A stretch of 64,000 nt of DNA, taken from Hypericibacter sp050729195. Its GTDB lineage: Bacteria; Pseudomonadota; Alphaproteobacteria; Dongiales; Dongiaceae. Both the position numbers and the translations under genes were made by a program. The stretch spans positions 1 to 64,000 of the forward strand of contig NZ_JBOHKS010000053.1 of assembly GCF_050729195.1 (NCBI RefSeq). Reading direction: 5' to 3'. Below, one piece after another: positions 20,247-28,611 of this stretch. The notes beneath the pieces are model-generated. The model made no database searches. It saw only the letters and a program-made list of their open reading frames with translations, and had not been told where the DNA came from. The stretch's first letter is position 1. Each line of letters begins with the position of its first letter.

Positions 20247-21518
20247 CTAGGCGGCCCGTTCCTGTGCCTTCGCCTGAGCGATGTTCTTGTAGAGCGCGCC
20301 GTCCTTCATGATGACGAGGAAGCTCTCCTCCGGCACCATCATGGCGAGATCCTTCAGCGGGTCGCCATTGACCAGCAGCAGGTCGGCGATGAAGCCGTCT
20401 TTCACCAGCCCCAGCTCATGGCCCATGCCCATGACCTGGCCGCCGATGCGGGTGCCGCATTGCAGCGCTTCGCTTGGCGTATAGCCCAGGAGATCGACGA
20501 AATGCTTCAGGTCGCGGGCGTTGGTGCCCTGCGGCGACTGGGCGAAGCCGTAATCGCCGCCGATGAGGGCGCGCACCCCGCGTTTGCGCAGCTCGGTATA
20601 GACCTTGCAGCTGTCGTCGATGACGCGCTGCATGCCGATATGGATCGCCATCTCGCGGGTGAAGCCCCAGGGCTCGCCCTCATAGAGCGTGCCATAGATG
20701 ATGCCGATGGCCGGACCGACGAAGATCTTGTCCTTCACCGACTCCAGCATGTCGAGCGCTTCCTCGTCGGCGGATTCGCAGTGATAGATCACGTCGATGC
20801 CGCATTTCACCGCGCGCTTGACCGAGGCCGCGGCGCGTGCATGACAGTTGATCTTCTTGCCGAAATCCCGCGCGACCTCGACGGCCGTCCGTACCTCGAT
20901 CTCGCGCATCACGGTCACGCCGCCATGGGCCTTCGGGCCCAGATCGTCGCCCGAGATGTTGACCTTGATGTTGTCGACGCCCTCGCGGCAGCAGAGCCGC
21001 ACGGCGCGCGCGATCTCGTCGGGGCCGTCGGCGATCATGCCAAAGCTCTCGTAATACATATGCTGCTTGCGCTCGTCGCCGAGCCCGGCGGTCACGGTGA
21101 TCTCGGGGCTGCAGGCCTTGATGCGCGGACCCGGCAAGCGACCAGCCTCGATCTCGTTGCGGATGACGACATCGAGGCGGAGCTTCGAGCTCGCGGCGCT
21201 GTAGGCGCTGGTGAAACCGTGATCCAGCAGCGTCTTGGCGTTGCGCATCGTCAGCAACACATGCTCTTCCGGCGGGATGTTGCCGAGATCGGAATCGTTG
21301 ACGGCACCGCCGAAGGAGATATGCGCATGGCCTTCGACCAGGCCCGGCATCAGGGTCAGGCCGCGGCAGTCGATCACCGTGGCGCCGTCCGCCGAGAGCT
21401 GGCCGACATGGCGCGCCACGGTTTTGATCCGGTTGCCCTCGACCAGCACATCGGCCGGAAAGGAAGGGGCACCCGTGCCGTCCCAGACCATGGCATTGCG
21501 GAAGAAGACGCGGTTCAT
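20247..21518 (-). CDS. Amidohydrolase family protein (imidazolonepropionase/prolidase-like)
   Basis: 423 residues. Metal-dependent hydrolase with EGHAHISFGG (HxH) near residue 60, a candidate carboxylated lysine in DNIKVNISGDD, histidines in INCHARAAA and IYHCESADEE, and a catalytic aspartate in IGGDYGFAQSP. The C-terminus GMGHELGLVKDGFIADLLLV is typical of the family. It hydrolyses a C-N bond in an unknown cyclic or acyl amide. AGGAGA precedes the ATG at 21518. It lies between the FAH-family gene (46 bp upstream) and the V4R gene. Confidence 0.88.
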   Translation of the reverse strand: MNRVFFRNAMVWDGTGAPSFPADVLVEGNRIKTVARHVGQLSADGATVIDCRGLTLMPGLVEGHAHISFGGAVNDSDLGNIPPEEHVLLTMRNAKTLLDHGFTSAYSAASSKLRLDVVIRNEIEAGRLPGPRIKACSPEITVTAGLGDERKQHMYYESFGMIADGPDEIARAVRLCCREGVDNIKVNISGDDLGPKAHGGVTVMREIEVRTAVEVARDFGKKINCHARAAASVKRAVKCGIDVIYHCESADEEALDMLESVKDKIFVGPAIGIIYGTLYEGEPWGFTREMAIHIGMQRVIDDSCKVYTELRKRGVRALIGGDYGFAQSPQGTNARDLKHFVDLLGYTPSEALQCGTRIGGQVMGMGHELGLVKDGFIADLLLVNGDPLKDLAMMVPEESFLVIMKDGALYKNIAQAKAQERAA

Positions 21519-21564
21519 GGGTGTTCTCCTGTCCTGCTCTCGAGAGACGTTGCTCTCCGTTGTC

Positions 21565-22461
21565 TCAGACGTTCGCCAGGGCCTTGCGGGCCGAAGCGGC
21601 GCCGATCTCGTCGGCCACGGGATTGCGCAAGATCCCGATGCCTTCGATCTCCACCTCGCAGACGTCGCCATGCTTCATGAACAGCGGCGGCTTGCGCGCC
21701 ATGCCGACGCCGGACGGCGTGCCCGAGACGATGATATCACCGGGCCACAGCGTGATCGCCTCGCTCAGGATGGAAATCAGCGCGGCCACGTCGAAGATCA
21801 TGTCGTCGGTCGAGGCATCCTGGACAGTCTGGCCGTTGAGCCGGGTCTGGATATGCAGCCCCTTCCCGCCCGCCGGCAACTCGTCCGCGGTCACCATGAA
21901 GGGCCCGAAGGGGCCGGTATCGTCGAAATTCTTGCCGATCGTCCATTGCGGCGACTTGGTCTGGAAATCGCGGATCGAGGCGTCGTTGAAGACCGAATAG
22001 CCGACGACATGGTCGAGCGCCTGGCTGCGGTCGATATGGCGCCCGGCCTTGCCGATGACGGCGACCATCTCGCCCTCGTAATCGAGTCGCACCGAGGCCG
22101 CCGGACGCCGGATCGGCGCGCCATGGCCGATCATGCTGGAGGAGAAGCGGACGAAGATCGTCGGGTAAGTCGGCGGCACGAAGCCGCTCTCGAGCGAATG
22201 GTCGACATAGTTGAGGCCGACGCAGATGATCTTGCCGGGCGCGGGCAAGGGCGGCAGCCATTCGATGGCGGCGGGATCGATCGCCGGGGCCTTGGCGAGC
22301 CGCTCGCCCGCCGCGCGGAGTGCCGCGGGACCTTCGGCAATCAGCCAGCTCAGAGGGCCCGGAAAGCCAGGCTCGCCATCCAGGAGACCCTGCAGCGCGC
22401 CGCTGGCCGATCCGAGGGCCAAGCCGAGCTTTTTCCCTGACCGATAGGTCGCAAACCGCAC
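21565..22461 (-). CDS. Fumarylacetoacetate hydrolase family protein
   Basis: 298 residues. N-terminal small domain, then the FAH core: GLNYVDHSLESG near residue 82, the metal-binding acidic LDYEGEMVAVIGK near 128, VFNDASIRDFQ near 158 and SGTPSGVGMAR near 250. FAH-superfamily members hydrolyse or decarboxylate 1,3-dioxo or 2-oxo-4-enoate compounds; this branch fits ring-cleavage product catabolism. First gene of its leftward unit, with its promoter in the AT-rich block shared with the divergent GntR gene. Confidence 0.9.
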   Translation of the reverse strand: MRFATYRSGKKLGLALGSASGALQGLLDGEPGFPGPLSWLIAEGPAALRAAGERLAKAPAIDPAAIEWLPPLPAPGKIICVGLNYVDHSLESGFVPPTYPTIFVRFSSSMIGHGAPIRRPAASVRLDYEGEMVAVIGKAGRHIDRSQALDHVVGYSVFNDASIRDFQTKSPQWTIGKNFDDTGPFGPFMVTADELPAGGKGLHIQTRLNGQTVQDASTDDMIFDVAALISILSEAITLWPGDIIVSGTPSGVGMARKPPLFMKHGDVCEVEIEGIGILRNPVADEIGAASARKALANV

Positions 22462-22518
22462 GTTTCGTCTCCCCGAATGACCTCAACCGGCCGGTGTCAG
22501 GACCTTGCCGCGAGCTTA

Positions 22519-22552
22519 TATATCTGTCAACGGATAATATATTTTATGACAG
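22519..22552. promoter_or_regulatory. AT-rich operator/promoter block, copy 1 (shared with 28505-28539)
   Basis: Bases 22519-22547 match bases 28505-28533 at 24 of 29 positions, in a GC-rich genome. The block contains an inverted repeat CTGTCA (22524-22529) and TGACAG (22547-22552) with a 17-base spacer. A weak promoter (ATGACA at 22562, 17-base spacer, TATTGT) for the rightward GntR gene lies just beyond, plus another ATAATATATT at 22571-22580. A binding site for the FCD regulators is likely. Confidence 0.6.
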
Positions 22553-22622
22553 TCGCGCCCCATGACAGAGATAATATATTGCTCTATTGTTCCTGGTCGC
22601 TCGTCACCTCTGAGGCACCGCA

Positions 22623-23318
22623 ATGGCCCGGGATCCCGCCGTGAATCTCACCCAAGGGGCCTATGAGCAGCTGCGCGCCGATCTCCTCGCCTGCCGCATC
22701 CTCCCGGGCAGCCGCCTCAAGATCCAGGAGCTCTGCACCCGCCTCTCGGTCAGTCTAGGCGCCATTCGCGAGGCGCTCTCCCGCCTGACCTCGGAGGGGC
22801 TGGTGCTGGCCGAGCCGCAGCGCGGGTTCCGCGCCGCGCCCATCTCGCAGGAAGACCTCCAGGACCTGACCCGGGTGCGCATCGAGATCGAAGGACTCTG
22901 CCTCCGGCGCGCGATCGAAGTTGGCGATGTCGATTGGGAGGCGCGGCTGGTGGCGGCGTTCCATCGGCTCTCGCGCATGCCCGAACGGGCGGCTGCCGAC
23001 CCTGCACGGACGAGCGACGAATGGGCCGAGGCTCATGCCGGCTTCCATATGGCGCTGGCCGACGGTTGCGACAGCCCCTGGCTCCTGAAGCTGCGCAGCC
23101 AGCTCTATGACCAGAGCGAGCGCTATCGCCGTCTCTCGGTCCCGCTGACGACCGAGAAACGCAACATCGGCGAGGAGCATCAGGGCATCGTCGACGCGGC
23201 CCTGGCGCGCGACGCCGACAAGGCGGTGGCCCTGCTCTCGGCCCATCTCAGCGCCACGACGCGGATCCTGCTGACGGCAAAGCTCGAGGTCGAACGCCAG
23301 CGCGAGATGGCCGAGTAA
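22623..23318 (+). CDS. GntR family transcriptional regulator, FCD subfamily (copy 1)
   Basis: 231 residues. N-terminal winged helix with LRADLLACRILPGSRLKIQ and VSLGAIREALSRLTSEGLV (residues 18-65), then an all-helical FCD ligand-binding domain with HAGFHMALADGC and a C-terminal HQGIVDAALARDADKAVALL. It is a close paralogue of the gene at 28612, sharing ACRILPGSRLKIQ and SERYRRLSVPL. It diverges from the FAH/amidohydrolase/V4R unit and shares its promoter, so autoregulation and control of that unit is expected. It converges with the M20 gene with 9 bp between stops. Confidence 0.92.
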   Translation: MARDPAVNLTQGAYEQLRADLLACRILPGSRLKIQELCTRLSVSLGAIREALSRLTSEGLVLAEPQRGFRAAPISQEDLQDLTRVRIEIEGLCLRRAIEVGDVDWEARLVAAFHRLSRMPERAAADPARTSDEWAEAHAGFHMALADGCDSPWLLKLRSQLYDQSERYRRLSVPLTTEKRNIGEEHQGIVDAALARDADKAVALLSAHLSATTRILLTAKLEVERQREMAE

Positions 23319-23327
23319 AGCCGCCCT

Positions 23328-24461
23328 TCAAAGCCCCATCCAGCTTCGCGCGATCTCGGTGTAGAGACCGACCGCTTCCTCGATCTTCGCGACCTCGCAA
23401 TATTCGTTGGTCTTGTGCGCCATGGCGGTTTCGCCGGGGCCGAGGATGACGGCGGGCAGCTGGCTCATCGCGGGCACCAGCACCGAGGCATCGGTGAAGA
23501 AGGGCGCGCCGCGCGGATCGAGGCGCCGGCCGGTCACGCGCTCGCAAAGCTCGAAGACACTGGCGACCCAGGCGTCATGCGGGTTGCTGGCGATGGCGCC
23601 GACATCGACCATGCGCGCGATCTCGGCCTCTTCGCCCAGGAGGGTCTGAATCTCCTCCAAGATGGCCTCGTTCGATTGCCCAGGCACGGTACGGATATCG
23701 ACTTGAACGCGCGCGTGATCGGGCACCGAGTTCACATTGAGGCCGCCATGCAGGGTGCCGACATTCAATGAGGGCCGGCCGAGCTGGTTATGGCCCGGCG
23801 ACTTGAACTCATGCTTGGCGAGATGGAGCACGCCCTTGGCGGCCTTGTAGACCGCGTTGTCGCCGAGCTCCGGCATCGAGCCATGGGCGGTGACGCCGCG
23901 GAAGACCGCCTGCAGCCAGAGCGCGCCCTTATGGCCGATGAGCGGATCGTTGCCGGTGGGCTCGCCGACCACCAGCGCGCCGGCCTGCGGCAACACATTC
24001 TCCAGCCCCGCCAGGAACCGCGCGCCGTCGCAGCCGGTCTCCTCGCCGGCGGTGAAGACAAGCACGAGGCCGGCCTTTCGCCCAGGCAGCTTGGCCACTT
24101 CCATCGCCGCCACCGCCATCGCGGCCACGCCGCTCTTCATGTCGCTGGAGCCGCGGCCATAGAGCCGGCCGCCATCGATCTCGGCCCCCAGCGGATCGCG
24201 ATCCCAGGGCGCGCCACCCAGCGGCACTGTGTCGAGATGGCCGGTGAAGCAGATCGGCTTGGCGTCGGCAGCACCATCGATGCGGGCGACGAGGCTGGTG
24301 CGGCCTTCCGCAAAACTGTAGGCCGCGACCTCGAACCCCGCCGCCTCGAGACTCCGGGCCAGACGATCGGCGCAGGCCTGTTCGTCGCCCGGCGGATTGA
24401 TCGAGCGCAGCCGGATGAGATCCTGAGTCAGCTGCAGGGCGGAATTATGATCGGGGGTCAT
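23328..24461 (-). CDS. Acetylornithine deacetylase-like M20 deacylase
   Basis: 377 residues. Motifs CFTGHLDTVPLG (H73 region), GRGSSDMKSG, GEETGCDG, VGEPTGN and the C-terminal AHKTNEY supply the two-metal M20 site and fit the ArgE branch. It removes an acyl group from an amine or amino acid. It is last in the leftward transporter operon (ATPase, two permeases, binding protein, deacylase), separated from the binding-protein gene by a hairpin (24508-24547). Its place beside a polyamine-type transporter suggests it acts on the imported compound rather than on arginine synthesis, though argE cannot be excluded. Confidence 0.85.
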   Translation of the reverse strand: MTPDHNSALQLTQDLIRLRSINPPGDEQACADRLARSLEAAGFEVAAYSFAEGRTSLVARIDGAADAKPICFTGHLDTVPLGGAPWDRDPLGAEIDGGRLYGRGSSDMKSGVAAMAVAAMEVAKLPGRKAGLVLVFTAGEETGCDGARFLAGLENVLPQAGALVVGEPTGNDPLIGHKGALWLQAVFRGVTAHGSMPELGDNAVYKAAKGVLHLAKHEFKSPGHNQLGRPSLNVGTLHGGLNVNSVPDHARVQVDIRTVPGQSNEAILEEIQTLLGEEAEIARMVDVGAIASNPHDAWVASVFELCERVTGRRLDPRGAPFFTDASVLVPAMSQLPAVILGPGETAMAHKTNEYCEVAKIEEAVGLYTEIARSWMGL

Positions 24462-24507
24462 CGAGAAGCTCTTTCAAGACGATCGGAAGCCGGGGCTGAC
24501 AAGCCTA

Positions 24508-24547
24508 CCCCAAAAATGGAAATGCCGCCGACTCCCGCCGGCGGCAT
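24508..24547 (-). terminator. Hairpin with U-rich tail after the binding-protein gene
   Basis: On the minus strand ATGCCGCCG (24547-24539), an 8-base loop and CGGCGGCAT (24530-24522) form a 9-bp stem, followed by TTCCATTTTTGG. It sits 18 bp after the stop of the solute-binding gene. A partial terminator or mRNA stabiliser here would keep the binding protein abundant and reduce read-through into the M20 gene. Confidence 0.6.
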
Positions 24548-24565
24548 CTCCCTGGCTCGATCGGA

Positions 24566-25612
24566 TTACTGACGCAAGCCCGTCCAGATCTTGTCGTAAG
24601 CGCGGGTCGCCTTCTCCTCGCAGGCCGGGGCGAAGGTGATCTTGAGGTCGGCCGGCGGATTGAACTCCGGCGAGGTGCCGATCTCCGGCGGCAGGAACTT
24701 GTTCGATCCCACCACCGCCGTCTGATAGCCGGTCGATTTCGACTGCAGCGCGATGTTCTCCGGGTCCATCAGGAAGTTGAGGAACTTCTTGGCGTTCTCG
24801 AGATCGGGCGCATCCTTCGGCACGGCGACATTGTCCATCCAGCCGACCACGCCTTCCTTCGGATAGACATATTTGAAGGTCGCCTTCTCGGTGCGGGTGG
24901 CGAGCGCCTTGCCCGACCATTGTTCATGCATCACCGTCTCGCCCGAGACCTGGCGCTCCACGGTGCCGTCCGAGTTGTAGACCTTCACGAAGGGCTTCTG
25001 CGCCTGCAGCAGCGCGTTCAGGGCCTTGAGGTCTTCGGGGTTGGTGTTGCATTGCGGCTTCCCGAGATAGACCAGAGCCAGCGACATGACCTCGCTGGGC
25101 GAACCGAACATGCCGATCTTGCCCTTGAGATCGGCCGGCGGCTGGAACAGCGGCTTCAGGCTGTCGGTCGGGCCCTTATAGACGGCGGTATCGACGGAAT
25201 AGGAGGTCGTGCCCCAGACCCACGGAACCGAATATTGCGCATCCGGGTCCCAGGAGCGCTTCTGCCACTGCGGGTCCAGATTCTTGAAGTTCGCCATATG
25301 GGCAACGTCGACCTTCTGCAGCAGGCTCTGCTTCACGAAGATCGGGATGAAGTCGTTGCTGATGATGATGACGTCGTAGCCGGCCGCGCCAGAGCTCAGC
25401 TTGGCGAGCGCCGTCTCGTTCGAATCGTAAGTGTCGATGGTGACCTTGATGCCGGTCTCGTCCTCGAACTTCTTCACCATCTCCGGCGAGGTGTAATCGG
25501 TCCAGTTATAGATATGCAGCTCGCCGCCATCGGCCTTCGCCCATTGCGGTGCGCCTGCGATCACGCCTGCGGCCAGCAACACGCTGGCGACGCCCGTTTT
25601 CCAGTTCTTCAT
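24566..25612 (-). CDS. Polyamine-type ABC transporter substrate-binding protein (PotD/PotF-like)
   Basis: 348 residues with a signal peptide cleaved after about residue 27 (ending QWAKA before DGGELHIYNWTDYTS). The mature N-terminus HIYNWTDY is the PotD/PotF signature, and SNDFIPIFVKQ and MDNVAVPKDAPD follow in the expected places. It captures a cationic amine or similar solute in the periplasm. The start at 25612 has GGGAGGA upstream. It lies 35 bp after the PotC-like permease gene. Putrescine or spermidine as substrate is not proven; related proteins bind other amines. Confidence 0.9.
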   Translation of the reverse strand: MKNWKTGVASVLLAAGVIAGAPQWAKADGGELHIYNWTDYTSPEMVKKFEDETGIKVTIDTYDSNETALAKLSSGAAGYDVIIISNDFIPIFVKQSLLQKVDVAHMANFKNLDPQWQKRSWDPDAQYSVPWVWGTTSYSVDTAVYKGPTDSLKPLFQPPADLKGKIGMFGSPSEVMSLALVYLGKPQCNTNPEDLKALNALLQAQKPFVKVYNSDGTVERQVSGETVMHEQWSGKALATRTEKATFKYVYPKEGVVGWMDNVAVPKDAPDLENAKKFLNFLMDPENIALQSKSTGYQTAVVGSNKFLPPEIGTSPEFNPPADLKITFAPACEEKATRAYDKIWTGLRQ

Positions 25613-25647
25613 TGTCGTCCTCCCTTTCAGTTTTGGTCCTAGACCGG

Positions 25648-26460
25648 TCAGAAAGCGCGCCGATATCGCCGGCCGACCAGGAGCGCGGTCGCGACGAAGA
25701 TCAGCGAGATGACGAGAAGGATGGTGGAGATGGCGTTCACTTCCGGCGTCACGCCGAGGCGCATCATCCCGTAGACATAGACCGGCAAGGTGGTCGAGCC
25801 CGCACTCGAGACCATCATGCTGATGAGGAAATCGTCGAGCGACACGACGAAGGCCATGATCGCGCCCGCCGCGATCGCCGGCGCCAGCAGGGGAAGCGTG
25901 ATATGGCGGAAGAGCCGCCATTCGTCGGCATAGAGGTCCCGCCCCGCCTCCTCCAGCGTCCCGCCCATGTCGCGCAGCCGCGCCTGGACCGGCAGCAGGG
26001 CGAAGGGAATGCAGAAGACGGTGTGGGCGATGATCAGATTGAGTAGCCCGTAATGCATGCCGAGCAACGAGAAGAAGACCAGGGTCGTGATCGCGACTAC
26101 GATCTCGGGCACCACCAGCGGCATGGCGATCATGCCGGTGACGATGCCGCGCCCGAAGCGGATGGTGCCGCGCTCGAGCGCGAGCGCGCCGGCGGTCGCG
26201 ATCACGGTCGAGGCGATGGTGGCGGCGACGGCGATGATGATGCTGTTGAGGGCGGCGCTGCGGATATCGTCATTGTTCGCGACCTGGACGAACCAGCGCA
26301 GGCTGAAGCCCGCCCAGACGGTGACGAGCTTGCTGGCGTTGAAGGAATAGAGCACCAGGATCAGCAGCGGCGCATAGAGGAAGATCAGGATCGCGCCGGT
26401 GAAGGACGGCAGGCCCGGCGTCCGGCGCCAGTCGAAGGGTCGGGACACGCGCGCGCTCAT
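25648..26460 (-). CDS. ABC transporter permease (PotC/PotI-like)
   Basis: 270 residues with about six transmembrane segments. The EAA loop that contacts the ATPase is seen as GGTLEEAGRDLYADEWRLF near residue 180. N-terminal LIFLYAPLLILVLYSFNAS is typical of the PotC subfamily. Its ATG overlaps the upstream permease stop by four bases, so the two permeases are translated together and form a heterodimeric channel in the inner membrane. Confidence 0.92.
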   Translation of the reverse strand: MSARVSRPFDWRRTPGLPSFTGAILIFLYAPLLILVLYSFNASKLVTVWAGFSLRWFVQVANNDDIRSAALNSIIIAVAATIASTVIATAGALALERGTIRFGRGIVTGMIAMPLVVPEIVVAITTLVFFSLLGMHYGLLNLIIAHTVFCIPFALLPVQARLRDMGGTLEEAGRDLYADEWRLFRHITLPLLAPAIAAGAIMAFVVSLDDFLISMMVSSAGSTTLPVYVYGMMRLGVTPEVNAISTILLVISLIFVATALLVGRRYRRAF

Positions 26461-27332
26461 GCGTGGCTTCTTTGCGCTGGCGACCGGCGCGCCCGGAGCG
26501 CGAAGACCAGCAGCACGGTGATGGCGATAACGGTCGAGAGCGCAGCGCCGAAGGGCCAGTTGCGCGAGGAGCTGAACTGCATCTGGATCAGGCTGCCGAT
26601 CAGGAGTTTCTTGCCGCCGCCCAGCAGGTCGGGCGCCAGGAACGAGCCCAGCGCCGGCGCGAAGACGAGCCCGACACCGGCGAGCGCGCCCGGCTTGGCC
26701 AGGGGCCAGACCACGCGTTTGAAAACGGCGATTCGGTCGGCATAGAGATCGTAGGCGGCCTCGATCAGCCGGAAATCGATGCGCTCCAGCGTCGAGTAGA
26801 TCGGCAGCACCATGAAGGGCAGGAAGGTGTAAACGAGCCCCAGCAGGATCGAGCCGTCGTTATAGAGCAGCGGCAAGGGTTCCGACGTGATCCCGATCGC
26901 GCGCAGGCCGTCATTGATCAGGCCCTCGTCGCGCAGGATGAGTATCCAGCAATAGGTCCGGATCAGCGTGTTGATCCAGAAGGGCAGCGTGATCAGGAAC
27001 AGCAGGATGCGCCGGCGCGATTCGTTCTGGCAGACGATGTACCAGGCGACCGGCAGGCCCAGCACCAGGCAGATCAGCGTGGTCGCGACCGCCAGATAGA
27101 TCGAGCGCAGGATGATGAAGATGTAATCGGGCGCGAAGACCAGCGTGTCGTCGAAGTCGCGCTGATACAGGAACTGGATATAGGCATCGAAGGTCAAAGG
27201 CAGATTCACGCCGCCATAGGGATTGGCGGTCATGAAGGAGTAGGCCATGGCGATGAACATCGGAATCAGCATGAAGATTCCGATGACCAGGACGGCCGGC
27301 GCGATCAGGAAGAGTGTGCGCTTCGCCCCCAT
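26457..27332 (-). CDS. ABC transporter permease (PotB/PotH-like)
   Basis: 291 residues, six predicted membrane segments. N-terminus LFLIAPAVLVIGIFMLIPMF, then a long first periplasmic loop with YIQFLYQRDFDDTLV, and the EAA-type loop FRLIEAAYDLYADRIAVF near residue 190. It pairs with the PotC-like permease, whose start overlaps its stop. It starts 13 bp after the potA-like stop, so all transporter genes are one transcript. Confidence 0.92.
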   Translation of the reverse strand: MGAKRTLFLIAPAVLVIGIFMLIPMFIAMAYSFMTANPYGGVNLPLTFDAYIQFLYQRDFDDTLVFAPDYIFIILRSIYLAVATTLICLVLGLPVAWYIVCQNESRRRILLFLITLPFWINTLIRTYCWILILRDEGLINDGLRAIGITSEPLPLLYNDGSILLGLVYTFLPFMVLPIYSTLERIDFRLIEAAYDLYADRIAVFKRVVWPLAKPGALAGVGLVFAPALGSFLAPDLLGGGKKLLIGSLIQMQFSSSRNWPFGAALSTVIAITVLLVFALRARRSPAQRSHA

Positions 27333-27345
27333 CGCCCGTTTCCGC

Positions 27346-28347
27346 TCAGTTCACCAGCTGGCGTTCGACGCCGTCCGCCCAGTCGACCGCGACGCGGTCG
27401 CCATGCTGGAAGCGATCCTCGCTGTCGCGCAGCCGCGCGCGCAGCTTGGTGCCTTTCGGCAGCGCCACTTCATAGAGCGTGTCGAGCCCGAGGAAGGTCA
27501 CGCCCGAGACGATGCCTTCGATGCGGGCAGGCTTTCCGTTCGGGCCGGACCGGATCGAGATGCGCTCGGGCCGCACCGTCACGGTGACCGAGGCGCTGCG
27601 TCCCAGCAGGTCACCGGGGATCAGATTGGCCTCGCCGATGAAGTCGGCGACGAAGCAGCAACTCGGATTGTCGTAGATCTCGCGCGGGCTGCCGACCTGG
27701 AGGATATGGCCGTCGCGCATGACGGCGATGCGGTCCGACATGGCGAGCGCCTCCTCCTGGTCATGCGTCACCAGGATGAAGGCGATGCCGGTCTCGCGCT
27801 GCAGCCGCTTGAGCTCGGTTTGCATCTCTTTGCGCAGCTTGAGATCGAGGGCCGAAAGCGGCTCGTCGAGAAGAAGGAGGCTGGGCTTGGGCGCCAGCGC
27901 ACGGGCGAGCGCCACCCGCTGCTGCTGGCCACCGGAGAGCTGGCTGGGCTTGCGCAGGGCAAAGCCATCGAGCCTGACGAGTTGGAGCGTCTCGTCGACG
28001 CGCGCCTCGATCTCCGCTTTCGGCCAATCCTGCATCTCGAGGCCGAAGGCGACGTTCTCGGCGACGGTCATATGGGGGAAGAGCGCGTAGCTCTGGAACA
28101 CCGTGTTGACCGGCCGCTTCTGCGGCGGCAGGCCGGCGACGTCGAGCGCGCCGATGCGGATAGCACCCTCGGTGGGGCTGTCGAAGCCGCCGATGAGACG
28201 CAGCAGGGTGGTCTTGCCGCAGCCCGACGGCCCCAGCAACGTGAAGAACTCGTTGCTGCCGATCTCGACGCTGACGGTCTTCAGCGCATAGACCGTCCCG
28301 GCATCCCGGGTGACGAAGGCCTTCGAGACGCGTTGCACTTCGATCAT
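27346..28347 (-). CDS. ABC transporter ATP-binding protein (PotA-like)
   Basis: 333 residues. Walker A GPSGCGKT at 39-46, signature LSGGQQQR at 137-144, Walker B LLLLDEP near 157, H-loop LVTHDQEEAL, and a C-terminal TOBE-like domain from about residue 240. This length and layout fit PotA, which powers polyamine-type importers. It is the first gene of the leftward operon and diverges from the second GntR gene across a 264-bp region holding the AT-rich operator block. Confidence 0.93.
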   Translation of the reverse strand: MIEVQRVSKAFVTRDAGTVYALKTVSVEIGSNEFFTLLGPSGCGKTTLLRLIGGFDSPTEGAIRIGALDVAGLPPQKRPVNTVFQSYALFPHMTVAENVAFGLEMQDWPKAEIEARVDETLQLVRLDGFALRKPSQLSGGQQQRVALARALAPKPSLLLLDEPLSALDLKLRKEMQTELKRLQRETGIAFILVTHDQEEALAMSDRIAVMRDGHILQVGSPREIYDNPSCCFVADFIGEANLIPGDLLGRSASVTVTVRPERISIRSGPNGKPARIEGIVSGVTFLGLDTLYEVALPKGTKLRARLRDSEDRFQHGDRVAVDWADGVERQLVN

Positions 28348-28504
28348 CGTCAGATCCGACCCTTGAATGGCGACAGCATGGCCGGCGGGGGCGCTCTTTC
28401 GCGGCTTGTCGCCCGACCGGTCGCCCGGACGGCCGAACGCTGCCGCTCCTGCCCGCCACGGTCTTGATTTGTCGCGCCGATCCCGGAAAGCTTCGCACCA
28501 AAAT

Positions 28505-28539
28505 TATATTTGTCAAACAAAAATATATTTTATTATACT
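28505..28539. promoter_or_regulatory. AT-rich operator/promoter block, copy 2
   Basis: Matches 22519-22547 at 24 of 29 positions. It contains TTTGT-CAA-ACAAA (28509-28521), a perfect short dyad, and a rightward promoter TTGTCA (28510-28515), 18-base spacer, TATACT (28534-28539) for the GntR gene at 28612. Another GGATAATATATT occurs at 28555-28566, identical to 22532-22543. The rest of the 264-bp gap shows no gene. Confidence 0.6.
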
Positions 28540-28611
28540 TAGAATTTAAACCCAGGATAATATATTTAACGTTCGGCCGTGACTGGTGCCGGGACAGCCA
28601 TAGGGGCCTCG

